NCBI GenBank assembly: GCA_030704615.1
Contig: CM060734.1
Coordinates: 46,518,042 to 46,582,041 of the forward strand
Origin: Takakia lepidozioides
Taxonomy: Eukaryota > Streptophyta > Takakiopsida > Takakiales > Takakiaceae
Direction of reading: 5' to 3'
Length of the DNA stretch: 64,000 bases
In this document: in pieces, positions 21,868 through 32,830 of the stretch
Position numbering within the stretch: the first letter of the stretch is position 1
Layout: each line of letters begins with the position of its first letter
Translations under genes and position numbers: made by a program
Notes under the pieces: generated by a model
Told to the model about the DNA's origin: nothing
The model's database searches: none
Seen by the model: the letters and a program-made list of their open reading frames with translations, nothing else

Positions 21868-22432
21868 TCAATCCAAGCAATTCGTTGGGAGGCCAATGAT
21901 TAATGGAACCAATCAGGCCAGGATTGGATATAAGAGGAAAAACTGCCTATGGCTGAAATGGTGATTCAGAGATTGGCCCTGACATAATAGTAGGCCAAAC
22001 TGGAGGGATAACTAGAGCAGCTCAAGAACAACTCAAGAAATGGATGAGTATATCCAGAGTGTGTGGAATAAGGTTAACCAAGACCGCTATTTGCATAAAC
22101 GGAAGGAAGAGTTCCTTTCCCATCAGCCATCTCTACTGTATATTGGTATTGCTCCTTGGGCAGATGCAGCTTTTTAACCATACTAGAACTAATCATATTG
22201 TGTGTTGAACCAATGTCAAACAACATAACTTTCTCTATGCATTGTCTTCTTCACAAAGCATGGCCTACACATGCCAGGAACAACTTGAGGACTTACCTCA
22301 AAGGACTCAAAGGACTGACTTTCTGATAGCTGCCTTTACAGCCATAGGGATTCTTTCCTCTTATATCCAATTCTGGCCTGGTTGGTTCCATCAGTCATCA
22401 ATTGGCCTCCCAAAGAATCGCTTGGACTGACT
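21868..22432. mobile_element. Foldback or MITE-like element with about 85-bp inverted repeats
   Basis: The first about 85 bp (from CAATCCAAGCAATTCGTTGG) are repeated in inverted orientation at 22345-22432 with roughly 85-90% identity by eye, including GGAGGCCAAT, GGTTCCAT, GGCC.G and TATAAGAGGA. The similarity may extend about 10 bp further outward on both sides. The interior has no supported coding sequence. This arrangement fits a non-autonomous foldback or MITE-type DNA transposon. No target-site duplication could be fixed. Confidence 0.6.
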
Positions 22433-22652
22433 GTCGCCACTCTCATTCGATACTGGAGGACTTTGACGATTAACCCTTCGCCCATCCTCGTACATAATTA
22501 GAGCTAACCCTGCAAGGTCTCACTTCTAGCTTTCTGTACATTAGGTCTGATATCATCTCTCAAGCCTTGGTAATCTGGAATGCATCGGTAACATCTCGAG
22601 GCAATTTCAAGGTATGCTCTCGATATTTATAGGCATAAACTTGAACAAGTGC

Positions 22653-22928
22653 TTAGTACCCAGTCTTGTTCAGACCTTCGTCATCTGGTGGTACAAAGTT
22701 AGACTCAAATGTAACACGAAAATCAGCCCAAGTGACAACAAGTTTGGCATCAGCCTCCAACTTCCTCCACCATCGATGTGCCCCATCAAATAGATAGACT
22801 ATGGCTTGAATCTTGGCTTCATCACACTCAATTCCACAAAAGTGGAAGTATTGCTCAAATTTAGGAGCCAGTGCTTTTCCGGCCTGCCTCTGCGCCGGTA
22901 TACTTGAAAGTGGACTGTAATCCTTCAC
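22653..22928 (-). pseudogene. Retrotransposon gag fragment
   Basis: A 91-codon minus-strand frame contains a Retrotrans_gag-like core: FEQYFHFCGIECDEAKIQAI, then LFDGAHRWWRKLEAD and TWADFRVTFESNFVPP. This is the capsid helical region seen in plant Ty3/gypsy elements. No pol domains are attached on either side and the frame ends after the fragment, so this is an isolated relic. It is not closely similar to the gag at 5-6 kb. Confidence 0.7.
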
Positions 22929-24224
22929 GGCACTCCGATGGGCAACCTGTCCTGCATCGCCAGTCTGTCTTTCCAGCCCTAATTGATCCGTTCCAGTGTC
23001 GTGCTAACCCACTGACATAATCTTTGGTGGATGTTTTTGTTGATCACCTCGTATAATAAGATCCTCCTTCGAAAGTTGGTGTCAGTTTATCAAGTTCCAA
23101 GAGATACAACTTAACCTTCCTTCCCTCCTTCCTTCCTAATAGGGTGCATAATAAATTCCTTTCTAAGGAGGAGACCAAGCAGTCCCCAGTCAACGTCTGT
23201 AATTAACAGATCCACCTCCCAGTTTAGACAGTTCTCTGACTTTCAATGGAATGGTCATGAAAATGTTGTAACGTTGTAACCCTGCAAAGCTTTTATTTAC
23301 AAATTGACATGAGGTAACTGTACAAAGTATGGAAAGTTCCCATAGCAAGGGAAGAGTTAACATAAAGAAATAAAAAAGAAAGCATATCAAGCTAATCAAA
23401 GGTCATGAAAGGTCATCTTATCTCTCCTTGGACATTCCCTAGTTATAAAGCCACATACATGTGAGGCTCGTTTCCTCTCTGTCAATTCATGTATGCAGTC
23501 ATAATGACTAAAGTCGACAGGATGTACTTGATCAGCTCTCTGATTGACCACGTGACGTAGCTGCTCTCCAGATGGGACGGACGGATTTTTGGCGTGTGAA
23601 CCTGCCGCCCTGGAGCTTCAGTCTAGATGTAATCCAAAGAGATCTCTTGAACGACTGCTAGGACAAATGTTATAAATTCTCTTTTCGAGCTTGGAGCCAT
23701 GCTGGCAGGTAAGCTTCACAAGATACAGCACTATGATGCTCACAACGACAAGATTGGAGTTCTGCCTCTCACATCTCTCTGTGAACACATTAAACCCTGG
23801 AACAACTCATGAGTAACTGCATTCTGAGACTAGCAATAACGGTGAAATCTGACTAGACAAATGTTCAAATTGAACAAAGTTCTGTCTTTTTATTAGGGTT
23901 CGCTAGCTCCACATAGGTAAAGCCCCCAGAATGGGGCTGCTGGCGTCTCATCACTGACATGGCTACAGACCTGATCCCCAAAGCATGGGGCCCACTACCT
24001 ACGAATTATCTGTTGGTGAGACAAACAACTGCAGGCGTCCAAGTGACCCTTGCCTCAGCTATACAGCTATTCGACTGGAGGAACGACTATCTGTAAAAGA
24101 TGAAAACCTGTACAGCTTTATCTGTAAAGGGACTTATCTGACAATTTCTATACTGTGTGCTATTCACGATACTGTACTGACTCTGAAACATGTCGTTGCT
24201 CTCACCATCTTCTCAGTGACAGTC
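22929..24224. other. Intergenic, nothing identified
   Basis: AT-rich DNA downstream of the P450 stop. Short open frames only; no RNA gene or repeat structure was recognised. Confidence 0.4.
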
Positions 24225-26021
24225 TTAGGATGTATAGCCTAGCTTCTGCAAGGACAAGCGAGGTCTAGCCTCCAGAACAAGAGGGTTTGCTTTGGGGGAA
24301 GTGATTCCCCAGCTTTCCATCATGTCAACGTCCTTCAAATCTTGTCCTGTGGGTGACCCTGGAAAATTCCAGTCGAAAGCTTGCACAATTGTGGCGAGCA
24401 AGTACTGCACCGCCGAAAATCCCATGTTTCCTCCCGCACATCCCCGTCTGCCAGAGCCGAATGGAAGATAATGGAACTCTGTTCCGAATGGGTTGATATC
24501 TGCTTTGAGGAAGCGGTCTGGGTCGAAGGTCAGGGGATTCTCCCAGTAAGCGGGGTCATGGCTAATCGCCCATACGTTAACCAGAACCAAGGTCTTTGCT
24601 GGTACATAGTATCCCGCTATTTTAGTGGAGGACGCAGTGAGACGAGAGCCTAGGATGGTGGCTGGGGGATGGAGGCGTAATATTTCCTTGCATACAGCTT
24701 GAAGGTATGGCAGAGCAGCAATATCTGCCTCCTCCACCCGACGGTCTGTTCCAACAACAGTATCGATCTCATCTTGAAGCCTTCGTAATATGTGTGGATG
24801 CCGAACAAGTTCCCCAAGGGCCCATTCCGCAGTAGCTGCCGAGGTGTCAGCCCCTGCACCCATCATATTCTGCAAGAATCGCACAGATTTGGACAGAATT
24901 GATCACTGAAACTACATCACGATAAAGAATTGGAGAACCTTGAATGTTCAAAGTAAACGTTACGATCTCATCAAATATTAAGAGCATCCCATGTAACAGG
25001 CAGAGGCATGCACAGGTATCAACACTTCCTTATGCACACACTGAACAAGATTGCGCAAGTCCGATGGTTTGAAGGGATGTTCGCATACCATCAAGATGCC
25101 CATTATTGCCTTGTCGGGAAGGTCTTTCGTCTCTATCATGGAGAAAAGCACATCAAGGATGTCTTGTGTACCTCCATTGGAACCTTGCGCTGCCCGATTT
25201 TGTCTATGCTCTTCGAATATGAGATTAAAAATCCTTTCAATCACAACTCTGATTTGTTGCATCTCTTTTTCCATCCCTTGGAGATCAAGCCATCTCAACG
25301 CGGGGATGAGGTCCCCAATGTTGAGCTTTCCAATCAGCACTGGAATATCGACAACCGCGAGGTGAATGAATTTCTCGTATAATTGTCTGGACTCCTCATC
25401 AGACCCCTTGAAGCGTGCACCCATGAGCATCCGAACCATGACGTGGCTTGTTGCGCCAGACATGATGGGTCTAACTTTGACAGTTTCTCCCTTCTGCACA
25501 ACGTCATGTATGGCGAATATCATGCTCTCCATCTCTTCTCTTCGGATGCTTGCAAACGTTCTCAGCCGAGATACCGAGAGCAGCTCGGTCGTGCAAATCT
25601 TCCGAAGAAACTTGGATTGCTCCCCAGACGAAAAGATGATGTCGTTGTAGTCAAAGCTAATGTATTTACCAGCAATGAAATGAGGACGTTCTGAGTTCAA
25701 CTCGGCATCATGAACCTTCAGTACCTCTCTGGCCATCTCTGCATTGGAGATAATCACGTGACGTCTGTAGCCAAGGGTGATATACATGATGGGCCCGTAT
25801 ATCTTGGCAAGGCTCTCATAAGTCCGGTGAGGTATAGACCCCATGAGAAACATGGAGCCGACAATTGGCCATTCAAAGGGCCCTGGAGGCAGCTTACGGG
25901 CTCTCTTCTGTAGGTGGGCTAAGAGAAGAACCACGACCGAACCTGCTAAAAGAAGCACTAGAATATTTGCAGGGCTAGCGAGAAGAGCCCCCCTCCAACT
26001 TCCTTCAAGCAAAGCAGACAT
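24225..26021 (-). CDS. Cytochrome P450 monooxygenase, A-type
   Basis: Two exons: 26021-25089 and 24869-24225, with a 219-bp intron (GTATGC donor, TTCTTGCAG acceptor) in phase 0; 525 residues. P450s insert one oxygen atom into a substrate using electrons from P450 reductase at the ER. Visible features are an N-terminal membrane anchor (about 17-38), the PPGP hinge (45-48), the I-helix AGADTS (about 316-321), ExxR as EILR (373-376), FDPDRF (426-431) and the heme loop FGSGRRGCAG with ligand Cys455. Architecture and the intron just before the I-helix fit plant CYP71-clan enzymes; the family number and substrate cannot be named. The C-helix WxxxR motif reads SKFLR (136-140), so the usual Trp is Ser. 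A possible TATA (GTATAAG, minus) lies about 40 bp upstream of the ATG. Confidence 0.93.
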
Positions 26022-26216
26022 CTTTGCTACTCCTGCAGACTCCTCAACTTATACTGCAGTGGTATGTCGGATGTCTCTCTTACACCTCCACTCTGCTCTT
26101 CCACTCTGCACCTTTGTCCCTCACTCTCAAGCTACCTCAATCTCCCTCTGCACCTTTGTACCAACTCAAACTCAAATCGCTCCCTCCTCTCTAATTTCTT
26201 CTCAACAACATGAGAC

Positions 26217-26361
26217 CTCCCTCCCTCCCTCTCTCTCCCTCCCTCCTCTCTGTCTCTCTCCCTCCCTCCCTCCCTCCCTCTCTCTCTCTCTCCCTCCCTC
26301 CCTCCCTCCCTCTCTCTCTCTCGCTCTCTCTCTCGCTCTCTCTCTCTCGCTCTCTCTCTCT
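26217..26361. repeat. CT/CCCT-rich microsatellite
   Basis: About 145 bp of pure pyrimidine CCCT and CT units, interrupted by occasional G. It lies about 200 bp upstream of the P450 ATG and is GA-rich on the gene's sense strand, so it may sit in the promoter or leader. Long frames through it are compositional artefacts. Confidence 0.95.
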
Positions 26362-26564
26362 ATGGCCCATCAGGCCAGGCTTTATGCAATGATTGCTCAA
26401 GAACCTTCGGTCCCGCGTCATGCATGGTCATGAGGTGGCCCCACCCCCATGCACACCTATTTTAATATTTCTATTAAAATTCTTGGTAATTTTCCCCTAT
26501 CTTTTCTCTCTAAATATAAATTGTTTTTCATTTTTTGGGCAATGTTTACTGGACTTTGTCTTTT

Positions 26565-26745
26565 GTACTTGAGCAGGTAGCCCAGTGGTTGGGTGTTTGT
26601 GCCTTGCCTGTGCATAACCTGGGTGATCCTGGGTTCAATCCTTCAACATGTGCCTTCAGACCGTCCATTGGCCCTCGATGGCCTGTGTGTTGAGCAGTAG
26701 GCTCTGTAAATTCACTGGACGTTAAAGAATCTTTATCTTTATCTT
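26565..26745 (+). mobile_element. tRNA-derived SINE
   Basis: A box A-like GGTAGCCCAGTGGTT (from 26576) and a box B GGGTTCAATCC (26631-26641) are spaced as in a tRNA gene. A unique body follows, then a 3' end made of TCTTTATC repeats near 26730-26745. No tRNA acceptor stem can be formed, so this is a SINE and not a tRNA gene. Confidence 0.6.
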
Positions 26746-27084
26746 CTAGGGCAATGTGAGAATGTGAAAGCTCCCCAACTTGGGTCCCCTTCTTGTGGAC
26801 TACTTACTTCTCAAAACGGAGGTCCATGGGCCTCCACATATTGGTACAAGATTTAGCTTTATACCGTGACAACGTTTTCAGCATGTCTACCAAAATATCT
26901 TACCCTCGCAAAAGGAAGGTGTAGCAGAATCTAGTTTTGATTTTTTTTTTTCCAAATATATGTTTTAAAATTTCTTATCTTGTCTTAGAGGATTACGAGA
27001 AAAAGGAGGGAAAAGAAGCAAGTAATCACCTTCCATTTATAGGCATAGAGGACTAGACGACGAGATATAATACCAAACCGGACA

Positions 27085-27140
27085 AGGTGGCAGGATTTGA
27101 ACCCCAGTCACTTGGGTGGCACACTGCGCCAATTGGTGGA
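27085..27140 (-). mobile_element. SINE head fragment
   Basis: On the minus strand, CAATTGGCGCAGTGTG (box A-like) is followed by GGGGTTCAAATCCTG (box B). Only the tRNA-related head is recognisable. Confidence 0.45.
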
Positions 27141-27300
27141 AAAACATAGGATGGGAGTTGAATGTGCACTGCGAGCCTTTGGAGCGAGCCCAAGAGGATC
27201 AAATCCCCACCGCTGTCCCCTCCAGCATCACCCAGGTGATTCTGGGTTCAAATCCTGTTACTATGCCACGCAATTGTATAATCTTCTCCCCCTTCCCTGG
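27140..27300 (+). mobile_element. SINE-like sequence
   Basis: A perfect box B-like GGGTTCAAATCCTG lies near 27243. The block CATAGGATGGGAGTTGAATG at 27145-27164 recurs at 30537-30556, and on the minus strand at 31218-31233 in shorter form, indicating a dispersed family. The box A is unclear. Confidence 0.4.
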
Positions 27301-28146
27301 GACGCCTCGAGGCGAAAAGAGGTTTTGTTCTTACCGCTCACTTACTTACCGGCCACTGATTTACGAGACCCGGTCGCCCCTGAAAATGAATTTGTCGCTT
27401 GCGAGTAATAAGACGACAAGGGTGATGACTAGAACCTCAGGGTATGTGTTGGACATAAGTGCACTACAGTACGCCCAAGTAAAATGCGTCAACGTATTGT
27501 ACACGGTGGGCCGTATGTCAGACCTAAAGCATGCCCATCATGTCAAAGTCAAGGGAGAAAATCTGGTCAACTATCCTTACACCGTGTCAACACTCTTATT
27601 GGTCCAAAACCCTTTATTGGTGTGTGTTATGTTGAGACATGCCAATCAGGAAGGTTTCTTTTTCTTTTTCTTTTTCTGTCCTTAAATTTTTCAATTTAAA
27701 TGATAACTGCTCTGAGGGAGGCTCGAGCGAGTATATTAAAGAGGAAAAAAATAAACCTCTCATGACATGCCATGGAGGCTGAGAAAGGGGACACCGCCCC
27801 CTAGAAGTATTGACATGCTAGAAATGAACAATTATTATTATTATTATTATTTTTGCAACTTGTGTATAGTAAAATAACAAAAGATCTAGTACAAACTATT
27901 TTGAACACTCACCACACCACAAATCTTGCCACATTGGAAAGAGCCCTTCGTGGTTTACAGCTTGTTTGAAAGGAAAAGGGAAAGAGAAAAAAAAGAAAAA
28001 AAGAAAAAACGAATGGAGCCCTAAAGTGACTTGAAGTTTATGCAATATCCCTACTCTTTCCATCCACATCCCAATCAATTGCTTACTAATGTACACCACT
28101 CACTCTACCTTCATAGCCACTTTTGTTGCACAACATTGGTATAAAC

Positions 28147-29016
28147 CAGTGTTGTGCGGGTTCTGCCTTTTAAGGAACCCGCTGGGTCCAGGTGCGGGTT
28201 GTTTTTCGGAGCCAAGCCCGGGTCTGGATCCGGGTTTTTGAAATTTGGAAAATCCGGGTCCGGGTTTGTCAACACGAACTCGGGTTAGGGTCCGGGTAGT
28301 TGTTGGGAAATATTAGCGGGTTCACGGGTTCGGATCCAGGTCCTAATTTATTGATTAAATAAATTAGAAAAATTAAGATTAATTAGGGATAAATTTATTT
28401 TTGGCTGGAAAAAAAATTAAATCCTAATAATGAATTTTATTTTAAGAGACATTCCTTCAAAATATACCATGAATATGAATATGTATACCATGAATAAGAA
28501 TTAAATTAAGTTTGAGTTTCATTTTCTATTTTTCAATATCAATTCTTTAAACATGTTAAGAATAGTAATATGCCTGAAGGGTAGATCACTATAGCATGGA
28601 TGTGTGGGATCTGGCCTAATAATAATATATGACGTCTCCTTTGGGAGGTGTAAATTATGGTCCCGGAGGGCACAACTTTGTGACACCACTCCGGGGTTTG
28701 AACCCACAACCGCTTTTGAGGTGGTATGTGGGCATTATCACCGGGCTACAACGTGGTGGGGCTGGCTGCTGCGGCCTATTGCTGCTCGTCCCGTCCACAC
28801 ATATGACAAAACCTACCAAATCTAAGGTGGACCCCCCTATGCCCCATCTAAATTTAAGACCCCAGCAGGCGGGTCCGGGTCCGGTTCTGGGTTCATAATG
28901 AATCCGGGTTAGGGTCCGGGTTTTTTGTGATAGCACGGGTCCGGGAGCGGGTCCAGGTAACCCGGATCCTAACCCGCCGGGTACCCGCCTTCAAGACTCG
29001 GACCCGCACAACACTG
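28147..29016. mobile_element. hAT-like non-autonomous DNA transposon, 870 bp
   Basis: The ends are inverted repeats beginning CAGTGTTGTGCGGGT. They are flanked by GTATAAAC (28139-28146) and GTATAACT (29017-29024), an 8-bp target-site duplication with the first six bases identical. CAGTG-type ends with 8-bp duplications are characteristic of hAT elements. Both subterminal regions are dense in CCGGGT and its complement, a possible set of transposase-binding repeats. There is no transposase. A SINE-like tRNA head on the minus strand lies inside, at about 28625-28790. Confidence 0.7.
28625..28790 (-). mobile_element. SINE nested in the hAT-like element
   Basis: On the minus strand, GTTGTAGCCCGGTGATAATG (box A-like) precedes GGGTTCAAACCCC (box B) at normal tRNA spacing. 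It lies wholly within the hAT-like element. Confidence 0.5.
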
Positions 29017-29184
29017 GTATAACTATAAACTAAGTATGAGCAACTTGCACCATAAAATGTCATGAATTATTGGAGCGACAGCTCACAAATCAGGCCCCTT
29101 GATAGAGAGAGGAGAAAATAACCTCTTAGTAACCTCGCCTTAAGGTTTTCTGATGCAACACTGCGCAGGGAAGGGGGAGAAGAG

Positions 29185-29285
29185 CGTACTACACCCATCA
29201 AGTAGCAGGATTTGACCCCAGGGTCATCCAGAAGGCACTCATTGTACTTTACCAACTGAGCTACTGACTGTTGGTCATGGATGGC
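29185..29285 (-). mobile_element. tRNA-related SINE head
   Basis: The minus strand reads GTAGCTCAGTTGGTAAAG (a very good box A) and, about 35 bp further, GGGGTCAAATCCTG (box B). Acceptor and anticodon stems do not pair, which argues against a functional tRNA. Confidence 0.5.
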
Positions 29286-31539
29286 ATTATATGTGACATA
29301 CTTGAACCCTTTCACAATATTTACAAACCAAGTCTATAAATAAAACAAGATGCATATATGTAGCCTTGGTTCAAAGTATCACATTCATCCATCCTCACAC
29401 TTTAGTTCTCAATAATAATAATTACAATGTTCCCTTCTCCAACCCATGCTTTAAGGTGACTCCAACCCCTGTGAAAAAATTTCTTTGGTATGTTTGTGGG
29501 CATCTGATTTATTATGAGCTGAACAAGTAGTGATTTTTCTGCCCAGAAGGGGAGCTTTAGTGAAATTCTGCTTACAATGGCTTGTGGATTAAAACCTGGT
29601 CCCTTAGTGTGGGCCTTTACTTACCAAAAACTAGGCACCTCACGGGTCCATTCAGAACGGACCTTGCCGGGCACACACTCTACTATGTAAAAGTCCCAAG
29701 GCAAGCCATCCCACTTTGTGTTGGTTGCGAAACAACAAGATGGGTGTCATGGCAAACACGTGCATTTTAACACTTTATAAATTGGTCACACTTTTCGACG
29801 GGGCTTTATGCGAACCATTGGAGGGCACTCCACAAAGAGAAGACCTACACCACACAGTTCCGTCCACGAAATTGGCCAATGCTCTTGTATGACCTGGACC
29901 ATTGGATGTTGGCAGATTAGCTTGTGGAGGGCTTGATTATTGCTCAATTTTCATGACTTGGCTATTTTCCCGGTGTTGACATGTCTTAGTCTTGCATAAG
30001 ACAATGACGTTGGGTAATGGCCATTTGTTGTCGAAACATAATCCATGTATGCTAAAAACACGAGTCCTTAGCGGGTAGGTGGAACGGGTCATGATCGATC
30101 AAGTCATGAGCATCACTACTTGAGATTCAGGAAGGAATTGTCCTATGAGCGGATGATGTATGAATTCATTATCAAGAGGACAACGTCTATCATACCAAAA
30201 TCTAGAAGCTTCCATAATTTCAAACCTCTCCCTTATGTTTTGCCAAAGCAAGAGAGCATCGCCCTCCAAGGCTTGTTGTTTCTTGGTGATGGTTCACAGG
30301 GTTATCTCAGTGTGCTCAAGCATTACGGCAGCTTCAGGCTTGAAAGGGATTTAATTTTTTTTTCCCTTCAACAATATAGCTCTCAAGGGCTTCCTTCCCT
30401 TCTCAAGAAAAAAAAAAACTGTATTAAATATGCAAAACCTAAAAAATTAAAAAGATTACATATATCGTATAATGTGTGTAACTAACTCATACAAACTAAT
30501 GTGCTGGTCTATTATCATAGCCGGAAGACACTTTGACATAGGATGGGAGTTGAATGCACGAGGCGCGAGCCCATTGTTATGGTCGCCTGGGCTCGCCGGA
30601 GCTGTAGTCATATATTAATTTTGAGTGGTGGCAAGTAGTTAATTTTGAGTGGTTGGGTGCATTGATTGATGTGTTGGGGTGCAGGGTTCAAACATAGCAA
30701 AGATCAATTGGTATATTCAATGATTTGAAGCTGCTAATATGAATTTTTTGTATCTCCAAAAAAAGTGTAAGTCCTTCAAACGCATATCTGCTCCACTGTT
30801 CCCAACCTTCGCTTCTATGTTCCCACACATATACTACTCCTCTATTTCGCTCCCACGTTACTTGATGTTTCCAGTCCCTTGTGTTACTGCTCCACCGCTC
30901 CCCTGTTATTAATCGCACTCCCCTATTACTGCTCCCCTCGCTCCCTTGTGTTATTGTTCGTCTCTTACTAGTTACTACTCCCCGAGAAAGGGGGGAGGAG
31001 GGATTGGAAACCCTAGGCGGGGGAGCGGGACAGGGGAGCGACGCAACGGAAGCAACGGAGCAAAGGGGAGGGGACCATGGGACCAAGGAGCCCGTGAAGC
31101 ACGAGCGAAGTGCCCGTGAAGCACGAGGGAAGTACGGGACAGGACAGGACAGGGATTCGCCCAGGAGGCCAGTCTGCCTAGCTCAAGTGATCGTACAGGG
31201 TAAGGCTTGCACGTGCGCATTCAACTCCCATCCTGAGTCCCGTACAAACGTACAAACCATCATAGGCCGCGCTTGAATACCGGGGTATATCCCAAATTGT
31301 TGGTACTTAAGTAGATTAAAACTGGAGACTGGTTACTGATTGATGGAACATGGAAGTTGCCGGTTATGATTGTCCTAAAAGATAACCTTAAACTACCTCA
31401 GAAATATGCCAAAAGGACAGTACCCAACACGGGGAAGAGGCCTCTGTCCCTTTTCTCTTTAAAAAAAACAACAAAAAGAAAAAGCAGAGGCTCTTATTTA
31501 CGCTAGCTTCGGCTGGCTGCCATATATATATATATATGT
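29286..31539. other. Gene-poor DNA, nothing identified
   Basis: No supported gene. It contains A-rich runs, a recurrence of GGATGGGAGTTGAATG at 30541 and, inverted, near 31218, and a short TA repeat near 31523-31536. Confidence 0.4.
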
Positions 31540-31923
31540 GGCATCGTGTGTAGGATAGGTAACCATTACATAGCAATGTCAATACTAAATTACTCGTTTG
31601 GAAAATATTTTGGTTAATTATTTTCACGAGTATAGGATAGGTAACTAGCATGTAACAACCTCAATTTTGTCCAGTAATTACCGGTTACAAATCATGGTGG
31701 TGAACTATGTCAACATAACAACATTATATTGCAACCTCAATTTTGTCCAGTAATTACGTAATTACCTTCTATAAGTTGTGGTGCTGAATTATGTTTGGGT
31801 GTAGGATATGATCAGTAACCACATTATATACAAACCTCAAAATTTGTCCAGTAATTTCCGGTTGGAGATCTTGGTGGTAAATTATGTCATCGTGTCTAGG
31901 ATAGGTAACCAGGTTATATACCG
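31540..31923. repeat. Tandem array, 80-100 bp units, continued after 32770
   Basis: Diverged direct repeats share CAACCTCAATTTTGTCCAGTAATTACC, TGGTGGT.AA.TATGTCA and TGTGTAGGATAGGTAACCA. Units start near 31656, 31733 and 31834, with partial units near 31545 and after 31885. Another unit start (GGCAACCTCAATTTCGTTCAG) appears at about 32775, directly after the inserted inverted-repeat element. Confidence 0.7.
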
Positions 31924-31925
31924 TA

Positions 31926-32768
31926 GGTTCATAGCAGATTAGGCACAAATTAAATTAAAAAAAAGGCGCCTAAGCAAATCTGTGATTTTTCAAGATTTAT
32001 GCCTAAAAGGTTGGAAAAATAATATGAAAGTGCCTAATTCAGTAAAATTGTCTAAAACAATACTACTCTATATAATTTATATTGAAAATAAAAAACAAAT
32101 GCCTCCATAAATGTTCAAAAAATATAGGCCAACTCCCTAGGTCCAAGGACCTTCCAATGATAAGTACTAAGTACACAATCAAGCATTACATAAGAGGATT
32201 TCCAAGTTAGCAGGATAAGTATTAAGGTACACAATTATTACTCTAGATTAAGGTGTGGGTTGTCACCGCCTTTTGTAGTTGAATTTCTCTCTCTCTCTCT
32301 CAAATGTCACTACTTAATTCCATCTCTTAGGCCAACCACTTGTCTGGGGGTCGTTCCAACAACAAAGCAAAAAATTGTAGCACAATTTGAGCCCATTACC
32401 TTGTGATCTCCTGGTGAGTGTGTTTGGGCCATGATTTAGCCTGCGGCCTAAAAGTTGAGCCTGACCTAAGCTTGGCCCAGGCTGGGTTCCTCCATTGTTA
32501 GCCATCTCCACATTTGGGCCGGCATCGCGCAGTGGGCTCTGGGACGCCATCTCCATTAGAAAAGATTTTTTTTTAGGGTTTGTCTTGGGGAAGAAGAGAG
32601 AGGGTACGTGAGGATGGAAGGAGAAGTTCCAAATGATAAAAGGTGCCTAACACCAAATATTATGGATGAAAAGTGTCTAATTTACATAAATCCTTTTTTT
32701 AAATGCCTAAAAAGAATATTCCAAGTTAAATAATTATTTGGCACTGGGGTTCTAATCTGCTATGAACC
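31926..32768. mobile_element. Non-autonomous DNA transposon with perfect terminal inverted repeats, 843 bp
   Basis: The left end GGTTCATAGCAGATTAG (from 31926) is matched exactly in inverted orientation at the right end (to 32768), and both ends are bounded by TA (31924-31925 and 32769-32770). The copies of GTGCCTAA and ATGCCTAA near both ends give further subterminal symmetry. TA flanks suggest a Tc1/mariner-type element, or PIF/Harbinger if the duplication is three bases. No transposase is encoded. It splits a tandem array, so it is younger than that array. Confidence 0.7.
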
Positions 32769-32830
32769 TACAGTGGCAACCTCAATTTCGTTCAGTAATT
32801 GCCGGCAAAAAGCAACAAATTTCTCCCAGT

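Noticed and set aside
22242-22430. 62-codon plus-strand frame
   Set aside because: It overlaps the right arm of the foldback element and is explained by it.
26191-26433. Open frames through the CT-rich repeat
   Set aside because: The frames encode Ser/Leu/Pro or Arg/Glu repeats produced by the microsatellite.
29185-29285. tRNA gene on the minus strand
   Set aside because: Box A and box B are good, but acceptor and anticodon stems do not pair; SINE-type sequence is the better reading.
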